Source of the DNA: Halovenus marina
GTDB lineage: Archaea; Halobacteriota; Halobacteria; Halobacteriales; Haloarculaceae
DNA length: 64,000 nt
Assembly (NCBI RefSeq): GCF_051414115.1
Contig: NZ_JBLKNZ010000001.1
Coordinates: 1,426,001 to 1,490,000 of the forward strand
Direction of reading: 5' to 3'
Shown one piece after another: positions 8,814 to 17,040 of the stretch (position 1 is the first letter of the stretch; each line of letters opens with the position of its first letter). Made by a program: the position numbers and the translations under genes. The notes below the pieces were generated by a model. That model searched no databases. It was not told the origin of the DNA and saw only the letters and a program-made list of their open reading frames with translations.

Positions 8814-9230
8814 ATGGACCGCCGGAGTTTCCTTGCGACGGCAACCGGAGCGCTCTCCATCGGCGTGGCTGGCTGTCTGGGATTCGAGGAGGGGCGTGCG
8901 GCCGGTGACCACGACGTCGGAATGACGCAGGTCGATTTCCGACCCGAGGAACTGACCGTCGACGTCGGAACGACCGTCGAGTTCCGCAACACGAGTTCAC
9001 ACGGCCACACGGTCACCGCAGTCGACATTCCCGAGGACGCGACGTACTTCGCGACCGGCGAATTCGACGACTACGAGGCCGCGACAGAGGCCTACGAGTC
9101 GAACAACGGGGGGATCCTCACGCAGGGCCAGTCCCACGAACACACCTTCGAGATCCCAGGACGGTACGATTACGTCTGCATCCCCCATCTGGCAAGTGAC
9201 ATGCGCGGCGTCGTACACGTCGAAGAGTGA
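8814..9230 (+). CDS. Halocyanin-like cupredoxin lipoprotein
   Basis: A 138-residue exported blue copper protein. The N-terminus MDRRSFLATATGALS followed by VAGC (Cys21) is a Tat signal with a lipobox, so the mature protein is lipid-anchored outside the membrane. The cupredoxin core shows SSHGHTV (His63/His65) and VCIPHLASDM with Cys122, His125 and Met130, the type 1 copper ligands. Halocyanins are small mobile electron carriers, plastocyanin-like, passing electrons to terminal oxidases or other membrane enzymes. It is divergent from the HEAT-repeat gene and monocistronic. Confidence 0.9.
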   Translation: MDRRSFLATATGALSIGVAGCLGFEEGRAAGDHDVGMTQVDFRPEELTVDVGTTVEFRNTSSHGHTVTAVDIPEDATYFATGEFDDYEAATEAYESNNGGILTQGQSHEHTFEIPGRYDYVCIPHLASDMRGVVHVEE

Positions 9231-9278
9231 ACGCTCTCGGAGTAGTGTTACGAAGGGACGAGTCGGAAAACGCCCGGT

Positions 9279-9512
9279 TCAGGGCTCGAAGGCGACGCTC
9301 GTGATCGTGTCGACCACACCAGATACCGAGTGAACCTGTTCGGTGACGATATCGGCGATGTCGTCTTTGCTCTCTGCGTCGATCTGCGCGACGATGTCGT
9401 GTTCGCCAGTTACGAGATGCACTGTGTCGACGTTTTCACCGTCTGCAATTTCGGTTGCTGTTCGTGATACGGCTGACGGCTCTGCGACGACGTGGACGTA
9501 TGCGTCCGTCAT
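9279..9512 (-). CDS. Stand-alone Lrp/AsnC ligand-binding (RAM) domain protein
   Basis: A 77-residue protein from the ATG complementary to 9510-9512. The whole length matches the C-terminal effector domain of Lrp/AsnC regulators: a beta strand AYVHVVAEPS, helix, LVTGEHDIVAQIDAES, helix, and a closing VDTITSVAFEP strand. There is no helix-turn-helix, so it cannot bind DNA alone. Such SIAM/RAM-only proteins form dimers to octamers and may bind amino acids or associate with full-length Lrp proteins. The frame runs further upstream to 9791, but that part has no haloarchaeal coding character. Confidence 0.8.
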   Translation of the reverse strand: MTDAYVHVVAEPSAVSRTATEIADGENVDTVHLVTGEHDIVAQIDAESKDDIADIVTEQVHSVSGVVDTITSVAFEP

Positions 9513-9666
9513 AGTGGTGACTACACCGCGTGTGAATATGACTATGTGTATCGAGACAAGAATTGTCACATTCCACTTCGCGTACACTGGTTCGAGTGAT
9601 CTGTTCAATTGTGTCGGAGAACGCCGTGGCGCTACTTGACGGATGACCGATTCGGGCGAGTGCGCT

Positions 9667-9724
9667 GGCAAGTACTGTCGCCGTGAATCGGTACTTTGCC
9701 CGTGACCCCCAGATTCGTCTGGGG
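9667..9724 (-). terminator. Two tandem hairpins downstream of the zinc-finger gene
   Basis: The 291-base gap between the Lrp-like and zinc-finger genes contains GGCAAGTAC...GTACTTTGCC at 9667-9700 (nine pairs with one bulge, 15-base loop) and CCCCAGA-TTCG-TCTGGGG at 9707-9724 (seven perfect pairs, TTCG loop). On the minus strand they lie about 80 bases past the zinc-finger stop, where a terminator or processed 3' end would be. An unknown small RNA is an alternative. Confidence 0.35.
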
Positions 9725-9803
9725 CCTCTGTCTCTCGGTTGTCACTGCGGTCGCTCCTCGCACAGGGGCCCCAACTTTTCGACGCCCGCAAAACAGGACC
9801 AGC

Positions 9804-10040
9804 CTATGGCGCTTCCAGCCGAATGTCCGCGACGTTCTTGATGTCCTCGCCGATACCGGACCCGGCACAGCCGTCAGTCGGACAGCGATAGTGCCACCCG
9901 TCCTCAGTTGCTTCTTGCTCCGCGAAGCGCTCGCCACAGGAATCACAGAATAGCTGTCCCGACTCGCAGGTGTCCTGATGAAGTGCGAGTTCGAGTTCCG
10001 AGTCGAATGTGCGCTTGCAGTCCCGGCACGTATGTGTCAT
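9804..10040 (-). CDS. Small zinc-finger protein with two zinc sites
   Basis: A 78-residue protein. The first site is C2H2-like with Cys5, Cys8, His21 and Cys25; the second is a four-cysteine ribbon with Cys32, Cys35, Cys53 and Cys58. The tail is short and acidic. Small zinc-binding proteins of this kind are frequent in haloarchaea and act as nucleic-acid or protein adaptors, but the target here is unknown. The start is supported by a TATA-like TATTTTA on the minus strand about 28 bases upstream, giving a leaderless transcript. Confidence 0.8.
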   Translation of the reverse strand: MTHTCRDCKRTFDSELELALHQDTCESGQLFCDSCGERFAEQEATEDGWHYRCPTDGCAGSGIGEDIKNVADIRLEAP

Positions 10041-10062
10041 ACAACACCTTCGCAGTTCTCTC

Positions 10063-10096
10063 GTAAAATATCACCGGAATGTTCACGTGTGGTGAT
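10063..10096 (-). promoter_or_regulatory. Promoter of the zinc-finger gene with an inverted repeat
   Basis: Read on the minus strand, a TATTTTA box (complement of 10065-10071) sits about 28 bases before the start at 10040. Immediately upstream is an inverted repeat ATCACC...GGTGAT (10070-10075 with 10091-10096) enclosing a CACGTG palindrome (10084-10089). The position over the BRE/TATA edge suggests a regulator site. No regulator is identified. Confidence 0.4.
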
Positions 10097-10325
10097 TTGA
10101 CCGTTCCGGACCGACAGGTTCCCTCCGCGAGCGACCCGAAAACCGCCCGTTCTCGGCCGGTAAGGCGACCGAAACAGCCACCCATACGCTCCACCGGAAC
10201 TGCCATCACACATCTACCAGAAACATTCACCGGTTCATTCGGAAACGCACAGTTACTGAGGTGGGGAAACCACTGGAAAGAGGTGCGATGGTACGGGTTC
10301 GCAGGCGTATGTCCGTGTCCGGATA

Positions 10326-10342
10326 CCGGAAATATATTCCGG
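10326..10342. promoter_or_regulatory. Perfect palindrome around an AT core, candidate promoter/operator of the reductase operon
   Basis: CCGGAA-ATATA-TTCCGG is a perfect 17-base inverted repeat whose centre AAATATATT is the best TATA-like sequence upstream of the siroheme reductase start at 10452. A repressor dimer bound here would block TBP. An initiating TATA here gives a leader of roughly 85 bases, consistent with the GGTGA Shine-Dalgarno-like word at 10440-10444, six to eight bases before the ATG. The role is inferred from position and symmetry. Confidence 0.4.
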
Positions 10343-10451
10343 AAAAGGCGAAGGGTGGCGGTATTCTCCGTAAGAGCGTGGCTAAAGTGTCCCGGGATAT
10401 TGAGGGTGGACAACGACGGCAGTTTTCGAACACGGCTGTCGGTGACCAGAT

Positions 10452-12158
10452 ATGAATACGGTCGAACAATACAAGGAAGAGAAACACCCGCTCGATGTAA
10501 TCGAAGACGTCAAAACCTACGCGGAAGAGGGGATGACATTCGACGAAATTGAGGAGTACGCGGGTGACGGCGAATGGGAGCGACTCAAGTGGGCGGGCAT
10601 GTACAGTCACGGCGTCCAGCGGGGCTATTTCATGATGCGGACCAAGGTCCCCGGCGGCTATCTGACGCCCGAACAGGCCGAAGTCATCGGCGAGGTCGCA
10701 GACGAGTACGCGACCGCTCCCGAGGAGTACGGTGGCGAGGAACAGAACGACATCTGGGGGGATGCCTATCTCGACATCACGACCCGACAGGACATCCAGA
10801 AACACTGGATCGAAGTCGAAGACGTTCCAGAGATCTGGGAGACCTACGGCGACGTCGGTCTGACGACGATTCAGGGCTGTGGCGACTCGGCGCGGAACGT
10901 GCTCGGCTGCCCGGTCGCTGGCGTCTCCGACCACGAGGCGTTCAACGCGCAACCGGTCGTCGATGCCGTCTCTGACTTCTTCACGGAGAACCGCGAGTAC
11001 GCGAACCTCCCCCGGAAGTTCAAGATGACGATCACGGGCTGTAAACACGACTGCGGTCAGTCCCAGATCAACGACGTCGGCATGACCCCGGCGAAGAAGG
11101 AACTCGACGGGGAGTGGCAGTACGGCTTCCACGTCAAGGTTGGCGGCGGTCTCTCGGACGGTCCCCGGATGGCTTCCCCGCTCGACGTGTTCGTCCCGCC
11201 GGAAGACGCCGTCGAGTTTACCCGCGCCGTCGCCCAGACGTTCAAGGAGTTGGGCGACCGGAACAACCGCGGCGTCTGCCGGATGCGCTATCTCGTCCAG
11301 CAGATGGGAGCCGAAGCATTCGAGGAAGCCATCCGCGACCGGACGGAACTGGAGTTCCCGACACGCGGCGTCGACCTCACAGAAGGCTACACCGGCGACC
11401 ACGTCGGCGTTCACGACCAGAAGCAGGACGGGCTGAAGTACGTCGGGTTCAACGTCATCACGGGCCGAATGGGCGGCGACGAGTTCGCGAAGGCCGCCCG
11501 CGCGGCGAAAGAGTACGGCACCGAGGACGCGAGCGTCCGTCTGGCGACCGACCAGAACTTCGTCGTGACGCACATCCCCGAGGAGAATATTGGAGACCTG
11601 CTCGACGAGCCATTCGCCCGGAAGTACCGTCCGGATCCCGGGCCGTTCTCGCGCGGTGCAGTCGGCTGTACAGGCTCCGAGTTCTGCAACTACGGCATCA
11701 TCGAGACGAAAAACCGCGTTCGACGCTGGGCGAAGGCCCTCGACAAGCGCATCGAGACGCCCGAGGACCTCGGCGTCGTCCGGATGCACATGTCTGGCTG
11801 TTCGGCCTCCTGTGCCCAGCCACAGATTGCCGACATCGGCTTCCGCGGCGAGACCGTTCAGGTCGACGACCCCGAGGGGACGACCAACGAGGAGGGCGAC
11901 AACATCGTCGAAGGGATGGACTTCGGCCTCGGCGGAAGCCTCGGCACCGACAACGAGTTCATCGACTGGGTCGAAAACGCCGTTCCGGCAGACGCCGTCA
12001 TTCCGGCGCTCGAACAGCTATTCGACGCCTACACCGACGAACGCCACGAAGGCGAGCGATTCTACGAGTGGTGTCGCCGCGTCGGCAACGACCGCCTGCG
12101 AACCGTGATGCAGCGAGCAGACGCAAACGTCTCCGGAGGTGTTGCCCATGGCGACTGA
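10452..12158 (+). CDS. Siroheme and 4Fe-4S sulfite/nitrite reductase
   Basis: A 568-residue cytoplasmic reductase with the duplicated architecture of the family: a ferredoxin-like half, a siroheme-binding half, and a repeat of both. The cofactor-binding cysteines are plain: CTGSEFC (Cys406, Cys412) and GCSASC (Cys450, Cys454), the C-x5-C...C-x3-C signature. The first half keeps the pseudo-symmetric GCKHDCGQSQINDVG. The enzyme makes a six-electron reduction of sulfite to sulfide or nitrite to ammonia. No nitrate reductase or nitrate transporter is nearby, so assimilatory sulfite reduction is the more likely job, but nitrite cannot be excluded. It overlaps the next gene by 11 bases, so the two products are probably made together. 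Confidence 0.85.
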   Translation: MNTVEQYKEEKHPLDVIEDVKTYAEEGMTFDEIEEYAGDGEWERLKWAGMYSHGVQRGYFMMRTKVPGGYLTPEQAEVIGEVADEYATAPEEYGGEEQNDIWGDAYLDITTRQDIQKHWIEVEDVPEIWETYGDVGLTTIQGCGDSARNVLGCPVAGVSDHEAFNAQPVVDAVSDFFTENREYANLPRKFKMTITGCKHDCGQSQINDVGMTPAKKELDGEWQYGFHVKVGGGLSDGPRMASPLDVFVPPEDAVEFTRAVAQTFKELGDRNNRGVCRMRYLVQQMGAEAFEEAIRDRTELEFPTRGVDLTEGYTGDHVGVHDQKQDGLKYVGFNVITGRMGGDEFAKAARAAKEYGTEDASVRLATDQNFVVTHIPEENIGDLLDEPFARKYRPDPGPFSRGAVGCTGSEFCNYGIIETKNRVRRWAKALDKRIETPEDLGVVRMHMSGCSASCAQPQIADIGFRGETVQVDDPEGTTNEEGDNIVEGMDFGLGGSLGTDNEFIDWVENAVPADAVIPALEQLFDAYTDERHEGERFYEWCRRVGNDRLRTVMQRADANVSGGVAHGD

Positions 12159-13854
12159 GGAGCCAGATCTGGTCGAGGACGGCGCGCTCGATGCGCTCGC
12201 AGATCCGGGCGTCGGTGAGCAGCCGGTTCGCTCGGAGTCGGAAGCCACTCAATCAGGGGGCAAAGCGACAAAGACGCTCCCGGGCGTCCCCGACGGCGGC
12301 GACTCGAAACCGAGCGTGCCGCCGGTTTCGGGGACGAACCGAACCCAGAGCCAGCACGAGACGATCCCCACGGATACCGAAGCGTCCGGCGAACGCTGTC
12401 AGTCCGGATCGTGTGGCTGTGAGTCTGACCGACGTGACGAGAGCGAACCGCGCGCGATGGCGGACGGCGCAGGCGCGTCGAGTGCGGGTGGAACGCCGAC
12501 GAACGTCACCGAAGACGGCGAACTCGGCGACATCGAGTTCACCAAACCGGCAGAGGGCGTCAGTCAGACGCTCCCCGGCGAGGACCACGGCAGCCCCGAC
12601 CGACCGGACAACCGGGTCAATCTGCCCGGCGACGCGAAACTGGATACGCCCGGATACAGCATCCGCTCTGAGATGAACGACATCGAGACGCCCGAGGACA
12701 AGACGTGGTTCATGGAACTCGACGAGGCCGTCATCGACGAGGGCCGGTGTATCCAGTGTGGCACCTGTGTGGCCGCGTGTCCCTCCGATTCGATCGGTAT
12801 CGGCGACGACGACCTGCCCGAACTGGTCAAGATGTGTACTGGCTGTTCGCTGTGCTGGGACTTCTGCCCCCGCGGTGGCCTGCGCTACGAGCGCCAGTGG
12901 AAGATCACGGGCGGCGAGGACAACGCCAAGGGCGCGGGCGACCCGATCACCGAGTACTCTGCCCGCGTCACCGAGGACTGGCGCGAAAACTCTCAGGACG
13001 GCGGTGCAGTGACTGCCGTCCTCACCACGCTTCTCGAAGCGGGCGAGATCGACGGTGCGCTCATCGCGACCGAAAGCGACGAGGACGCTTGGAAGGCGGA
13101 GGGCTTTCTCGCAACTACGGAGGAGGAACTCGTCGAGAACACCGGCACCATCTACAACCAGACGATGTCGCTCGGTCATCTCGACTTTAGCAAGTGGGAG
13201 GACAAACTCCCGGACAAGCCCTGGGAGGACATCTCGCTCGCCCTCGTCGGCACGCCCTGTGAGATAGAGGGTATTCGCGCACTACAGGACTTCGAGTGGG
13301 AGTACGGCTCCCAGGAGGAAGGCGTCCGCGCCATCGACTACACCATCGCCCTGATGTGTACGAAGAACTTCAACTACAAGTCCCTCGTCGGTGAGAAACT
13401 CACCGAAGAGCGCGACATCGACATCGACAACGTCGGCAAGATGGACGTGCTCCACGGCAAACTGATGGTCGACGACCTCGAGGGGAACCGCATCCTCACC
13501 GAGGACATCGAGAACTTCCACGACGCGGCGCTCAAAGGCTGTGACGAGTGTGCAGACTTCACCGGGATGTGTGCGGACATCACGGTCGGCTCTGTCGGAT
13601 CCTCCGACGAGTACTCGTCGGTCATCATCCGGAGCGAGACGGGGCTTGAGATGTGGGACCTCACGAAGGAACATCTCGACTACCACGACCTGGAGGACAA
13701 ATCTGCGGTCGGCAAGCTTCAGGGCTGGGACAAAAAGAAGGCCTTCGAGTCACTCGAGCGCCCATTCGACCCCGATGCACCGCGATTCATCGACTACGCC
13801 GACCACGCCGAGAACTACGGCACGGTCAAGAACCCACACGACGCGGACCACTGA
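12148..13854 (+). CDS. FrhB/FpoF-type F420-binding iron-sulfur flavoprotein with long acidic N-terminus
   Basis: The 568-residue protein starts at ATG 12148 behind a strong GGAGGT Shine-Dalgarno (12135-12140), inside the end of the reductase gene. Residues 1-175 are low-complexity and acidic, with an odd CQSGSCGC cluster (Cys84, Cys89, Cys91) and a repeated TLPG motif. Two 4Fe-4S sites follow: Cys201/204/207/211 and Cys230/233/236/240. The rest matches the coenzyme F420 hydrogenase/dehydrogenase beta subunit family, with TPCEIEGIRAL and GCDECADFTGMCADI motifs. Relatives bind FAD and oxidise reduced F420. Translational coupling suggests it feeds electrons to the siroheme reductase; this is inference. 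Confidence 0.85.
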   Translation: MATEEPDLVEDGALDALADPGVGEQPVRSESEATQSGGKATKTLPGVPDGGDSKPSVPPVSGTNRTQSQHETIPTDTEASGERCQSGSCGCESDRRDESEPRAMADGAGASSAGGTPTNVTEDGELGDIEFTKPAEGVSQTLPGEDHGSPDRPDNRVNLPGDAKLDTPGYSIRSEMNDIETPEDKTWFMELDEAVIDEGRCIQCGTCVAACPSDSIGIGDDDLPELVKMCTGCSLCWDFCPRGGLRYERQWKITGGEDNAKGAGDPITEYSARVTEDWRENSQDGGAVTAVLTTLLEAGEIDGALIATESDEDAWKAEGFLATTEEELVENTGTIYNQTMSLGHLDFSKWEDKLPDKPWEDISLALVGTPCEIEGIRALQDFEWEYGSQEEGVRAIDYTIALMCTKNFNYKSLVGEKLTEERDIDIDNVGKMDVLHGKLMVDDLEGNRILTEDIENFHDAALKGCDECADFTGMCADITVGSVGSSDEYSSVIIRSETGLEMWDLTKEHLDYHDLEDKSAVGKLQGWDKKKAFESLERPFDPDAPRFIDYADHAENYGTVKNPHDADH

Positions 13855-13932
13855 CTGCTCGCCCGCGGTTGCGTTTTACTGACCGCTCGTCGCACGATTG
13901 CGCTTCACTTTCTCCGCTGTCGAGAACAAGGC

Positions 13933-13938
13933 TTTACC
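13933..13938 (+). promoter_or_regulatory. TATA-like box of srp54
   Basis: TTTACC within AAGGCTTTACCCC lies 26-31 bases before the srp54 start codon, the expected distance for a leaderless haloarchaeal transcript. Confidence 0.45.
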
Positions 13939-13963
13939 CCCTCCGGTCTCGTACTAGCGGCAA

Positions 13964-15367
13964 ATGGTACTCGACGATCTCGGTAGCTCCCTCCGGAGTA
14001 CGCTCGACAACCTCCGCGGGAAGTCCCGCATCTCCGAGGAGGACGTCGACGACGTCGTCAAGGAGATTCAGCGGTCGCTCATCCAAGCCGACGTCGATAT
14101 TGCGCTCGTTCAGGACCTCTCAGACAGCATCAAATCCCGCGCGCTGGACGAGGAACCGCCCGCTGGCACGTCCCCGCGAGACTGGGTGCTGCGCATCGTC
14201 TACGAGGAGCTGGTCGATCTGGTCGGCGAGTCGACCGAGTTGCCCCTCGAAGAGCAGACGATCATGCTCGCCGGTCTCTACGGGTCGGGGAAGACCACCA
14301 CCGCGGCAAAGATGGCGTGGTGGTTCTCGAAGAAGGGGCTCCGCCCTGCGATCATCCAGACTGACACCGACCGACCCGGTGCGTACGACCAGTCCAAGCA
14401 GATGGCCGAGAACGCCGAGGTCGACTTCTACGGCGACCCCGACGAAGACGACCCGGTACAGATAGCGACCGATGGCCTCGAAGCGACGGCGGACGCAGAC
14501 GTCCGCATCGTGGACACCGCGGGACGGGACGGTCTCAACGAGGAACTCATCGAGCAGATCGAACGGATTGCAAGCGCGGTGAATCCCGACCGCAACCTCC
14601 TGGTGCTCGACGCGGCGATGGGCCAGAGCGCGAAAGACCAGGCCCAGGAGTTCGAGGAAGCGATCGGTATCGACGGCGTCGCCATCACGAAACTCGACGG
14701 GACGGCGAAAGGTGGCGGCGCGCTCGCTGCGGTCAACGAGACGAACTCGACTATCGCCTTCCTCGGCACCGGTGAGACAGTCAAGGACATCGAGCGCTTC
14801 GAGCCGTCGAGTTTCGTCTCCCGACTGCTCGGCATGGGTGACATCGAGCAACTCGCCGAGCGCGTCGAGCGGGCGATGGCGGAGGCCCGCGAGGAGGACG
14901 ACGACGACTGGGAGCCTGAAGACATCATGGAGGGGCAGTTCACCCTCCACGACCTGCGCAAGCAGATGGAGGCGATGAACCGGATGGGCCCACTCGATCA
15001 GGTGATGGACATGATTCCCGGGATGGGCGGTGGCATGATGGACCAACTCCCGGACGACGCGATGGACATGACCGAGGAGCGCATGCGCGACTTCGAGGTG
15101 ATCATGGACTCGATGACTGAGGAGGAACTCGAAAACCCACGTGTCGTCGGTGCGAGCCGAACGAAACGTATCGCGCGCGGGTCCGGCAAACCCGAGGAGC
15201 GCATCCGCGAACTTCTCGAACAGCACAAGATGATGGCCCAGACGCTCAAGCAGTTCCAGGGCATGGGCGAGGGCGACATGGAGCGGATGATGAAGCAGAT
15301 GCAACAGGGCGGCGGGCCGGGTGGCCCCGGCGGGATGGGTGGCGGCGGCAACCCGTTCGGTGACTAA
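13964..15367 (+). CDS. srp54: Signal recognition particle GTPase SRP54
   Basis: A 467-residue protein with the N, G and M domains of SRP54/Ffh. G-domain motifs are GLYGSGKTTTAAK (about residue 104), DTAGRDGLN, and TKLDGTAKGGGA. The C-terminal M domain is methionine-rich (MERMMKQMQQ) and ends in a Gly/Pro tail. It binds signal sequences and 7S RNA and delivers ribosomes to FtsY at the membrane. The length is normal for haloarchaea. Transcribed alone from its own TATA-like box. Confidence 0.97.
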   Translation: MVLDDLGSSLRSTLDNLRGKSRISEEDVDDVVKEIQRSLIQADVDIALVQDLSDSIKSRALDEEPPAGTSPRDWVLRIVYEELVDLVGESTELPLEEQTIMLAGLYGSGKTTTAAKMAWWFSKKGLRPAIIQTDTDRPGAYDQSKQMAENAEVDFYGDPDEDDPVQIATDGLEATADADVRIVDTAGRDGLNEELIEQIERIASAVNPDRNLLVLDAAMGQSAKDQAQEFEEAIGIDGVAITKLDGTAKGGGALAAVNETNSTIAFLGTGETVKDIERFEPSSFVSRLLGMGDIEQLAERVERAMAEAREEDDDDWEPEDIMEGQFTLHDLRKQMEAMNRMGPLDQVMDMIPGMGGGMMDQLPDDAMDMTEERMRDFEVIMDSMTEEELENPRVVGASRTKRIARGSGKPEERIRELLEQHKMMAQTLKQFQGMGEGDMERMMKQMQQGGGPGGPGGMGGGGNPFGD

Positions 15368-15370
15368 TTT

Positions 15371-16561
15371 TCACACTGATTCGGTTCTGACCATCGATTC
15401 GAGTCGGTCCAGCCCGAGTTCGAGTCGATCCATGCTGTTTGCGAAACTGAGCCGAAGGAACCCCTCGCCGCCAGCACCGAAGGCCGATCCGGGAGCAGTC
15501 ACGACGCCGTACTCGGTGAGCAGACGCTTGGCGATATCGGCGCTCGACCCGGGGAGGTCGCTCACGTCGACGAACGCGTAGAACGCCCCCTCCGGTCGGG
15601 TCGCAGAGACGACTGGCAACGAACCGAGACGGTCGAAGACGAATGCACGGCGCGCGCTGAAGGCGTCGAGCATCTCCTCGTGTGGATCCTGCGGTCCAGT
15701 GAGCGCGGCGATGGCAGCGTACTGGGCGGGTGTATTCACACAGGACGTCGTACTCTCGTGGATTTTCGTCACCTGCGCGAGCACGTCCGGCGGTCCGGCG
15801 AGCCAGCCGACGCGCCAGCCCGTCATTGCGTAGGCTTTCGAGACGGATCCAACTGTGAGTACCCACTCCTCGCGGTCGGTCACGGCCGCCGCTCGCGGCG
15901 GCGTCTCCTCGTAGGTGAGACTCCGATACACCTCGTCAGCGATGACAAAAGCATCGTAGTCGGCCGCGGTTTCGGCGACTCGCTCGACGACCGCAGGTGG
16001 AACGACGCGCCCGGTCGGATTCGAGGGGGAGGTCAGCAGCACGGCTGCGGTGTTCGGACCAATCGCATCGATGATCCGGTCGGCATCGGGAACGAACCCA
16101 TCCTCGGCGGGCATCGGCACCTCGACGGGGACGGCGCTGGCGAGTCGCGCCTGTGAGATTGGATTGGGCCACGTCGGTGTGGGAACGACCACCTCGTCAC
16201 CGGGATCTGCAACCGAGTGGATCGCGAGATGGATCGCCTCGACGCCCCCGTTCGTGACGACGACTTCGGACTCGGGATCTGGTCTGGGGCCACCATCACG
16301 AGCGAGATGGTCCGCGATAGCTCGCCTGAGTTCCAGAACCCCAGCGTTCGAGGTGTAGTTCGTCATGCCCTCACTCGCGGCAGCGTGTGCGGCGTCGACG
16401 ATGTGGTCCGGCGTGTCGAAGTCGGGTTCACCAAACTCCAGGTGGACGAGGTCGCCGTCCTGCTCGGTCGCGAGTTCGAACATCTCGCGGATCCCCTGTG
16501 GTTCGATCGCCCGGACCCGTTCGGAAATCCGGTCTGAATCGTCCGGAACGGACTCACTCAT
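15371..16561 (-). CDS. PLP-dependent class I/II aminotransferase
   Basis: A 396-residue cytoplasmic enzyme of aspartate aminotransferase fold I. TSPSNPTGRV is the PLP-binding Asn-Pro region, an FVIADEVYRSL strand holds the cofactor-binding Asp, SVSKAYAMTGWRVGW contains the Schiff-base lysine (about residue 243), and the C-terminal substrate arginine lies in FLRLSFANS. It probably transfers the amino group between aspartate, alanine or aromatic amino acids and 2-oxoglutarate; the exact substrate is not readable. It converges with srp54, only three bases separating the stops. Confidence 0.88.
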   Translation of the reverse strand: MSESVPDDSDRISERVRAIEPQGIREMFELATEQDGDLVHLEFGEPDFDTPDHIVDAAHAAASEGMTNYTSNAGVLELRRAIADHLARDGGPRPDPESEVVVTNGGVEAIHLAIHSVADPGDEVVVPTPTWPNPISQARLASAVPVEVPMPAEDGFVPDADRIIDAIGPNTAAVLLTSPSNPTGRVVPPAVVERVAETAADYDAFVIADEVYRSLTYEETPPRAAAVTDREEWVLTVGSVSKAYAMTGWRVGWLAGPPDVLAQVTKIHESTTSCVNTPAQYAAIAALTGPQDPHEEMLDAFSARRAFVFDRLGSLPVVSATRPEGAFYAFVDVSDLPGSSADIAKRLLTEYGVVTAPGSAFGAGGEGFLRLSFANSMDRLELGLDRLESMVRTESV

Positions 16562-16623
16562 CGGTGGGATCGATCACGTGATTGGGCAAGTACGTTGGGG
16601 TACGGGCGATTGACTGACACCGA

Positions 16624-17040
16624 TTAGCGGGAGTCTGGGTCGACGGGCTTCCCGTCTTCGGTCGGCGGCGCGATGTGATCGATGAACGCCTCGACGTCTG
16701 GCTCTTCGACGCGAACGCGGACGCTGATCGCACCGAGTTCACCCGGTTCGTCAGCGACGAAGTTGACGACGCCCTGGAAGGCAGCCTGCTTTTTCAGCTG
16801 AAACGAAAAGCCGTTCCCGCGCCTGTTGTCGAAAAACACGCCGCGGGCAGTGTCGAGAATTTCGCGACGGTGGAGCAGTTCCGAGAACTGTTCGAGGTCG
16901 TGAACTGTCCCACGCAACTCCCCGTGGCGCAACTCGAGGTCAGCGTCAGGGAAGATGTTGTGAACTGCATCTTCGACTCTGTCGGTGACTTCCGTGTCTC
17001 GAACTGGGGTCGTAATCTCGACGTCGATGCTGTAGATCAT
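16624..17040 (-). CDS. UPF0201-type RNA-binding-like protein
   Basis: A 138-residue protein matching the archaeal UPF0201 family: an N-terminal YSIDVEITTPVRDTEV strand followed by FPDADLELRHGELRGTV and a C-terminal ferredoxin-like half (FVADEPGELGAISVRVRVEEPD). The fold resembles ribosomal protein L5-like RNA-binding domains; the function is undetermined. Its start overlaps the stop of the upstream UPF0200 kinase-like gene by four bases (ATGA), a conserved archaeal pairing as far as I recall. Confidence 0.8.
   Translation of the reverse strand: MIYSIDVEITTPVRDTEVTDRVEDAVHNIFPDADLELRHGELRGTVHDLEQFSELLHRREILDTARGVFFDNRRGNGFSFQLKKQAAFQGVVNFVADEPGELGAISVRVRVEEPDVEAFIDHIAPPTEDGKPVDPDSR

Larger units (their letters stand above)
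10041..10451. other. 411-base intergenic region before the siroheme reductase gene
   Basis: No convincing gene is present: open frames here are rich in Arg, Pro and Ser, unlike the acidic proteins around them. The stretch holds the zinc-finger promoter at its left edge, several CCGGAA words (near 10074, 10194, 10326 and, inverted, 10337), and a perfect palindrome at 10326-10342. It most likely carries the control region and a leader of about 85 bases for the reductase operon. Confidence 0.5.

Noticed and set aside
9513..9803. Possible 7S (SRP) RNA or RNase P RNA in the gap with hairpins
   Set aside because: The two hairpins are too short and no conserved SRP or RNase P motif is present.
10079..10552. 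157-residue plus-strand frame before the siroheme reductase
   Set aside because: Composition is basic and Arg/Pro-rich, unlike haloarchaeal proteins, and it overlaps the reductase start in another frame.
10465..12158. Assimilatory nitrite reductase of a nas operon
   Set aside because: No nitrate reductase, nitrate transporter or molybdopterin gene is next to it, so a dedicated nitrate operon is not supported; sulfite is favoured but not proven.
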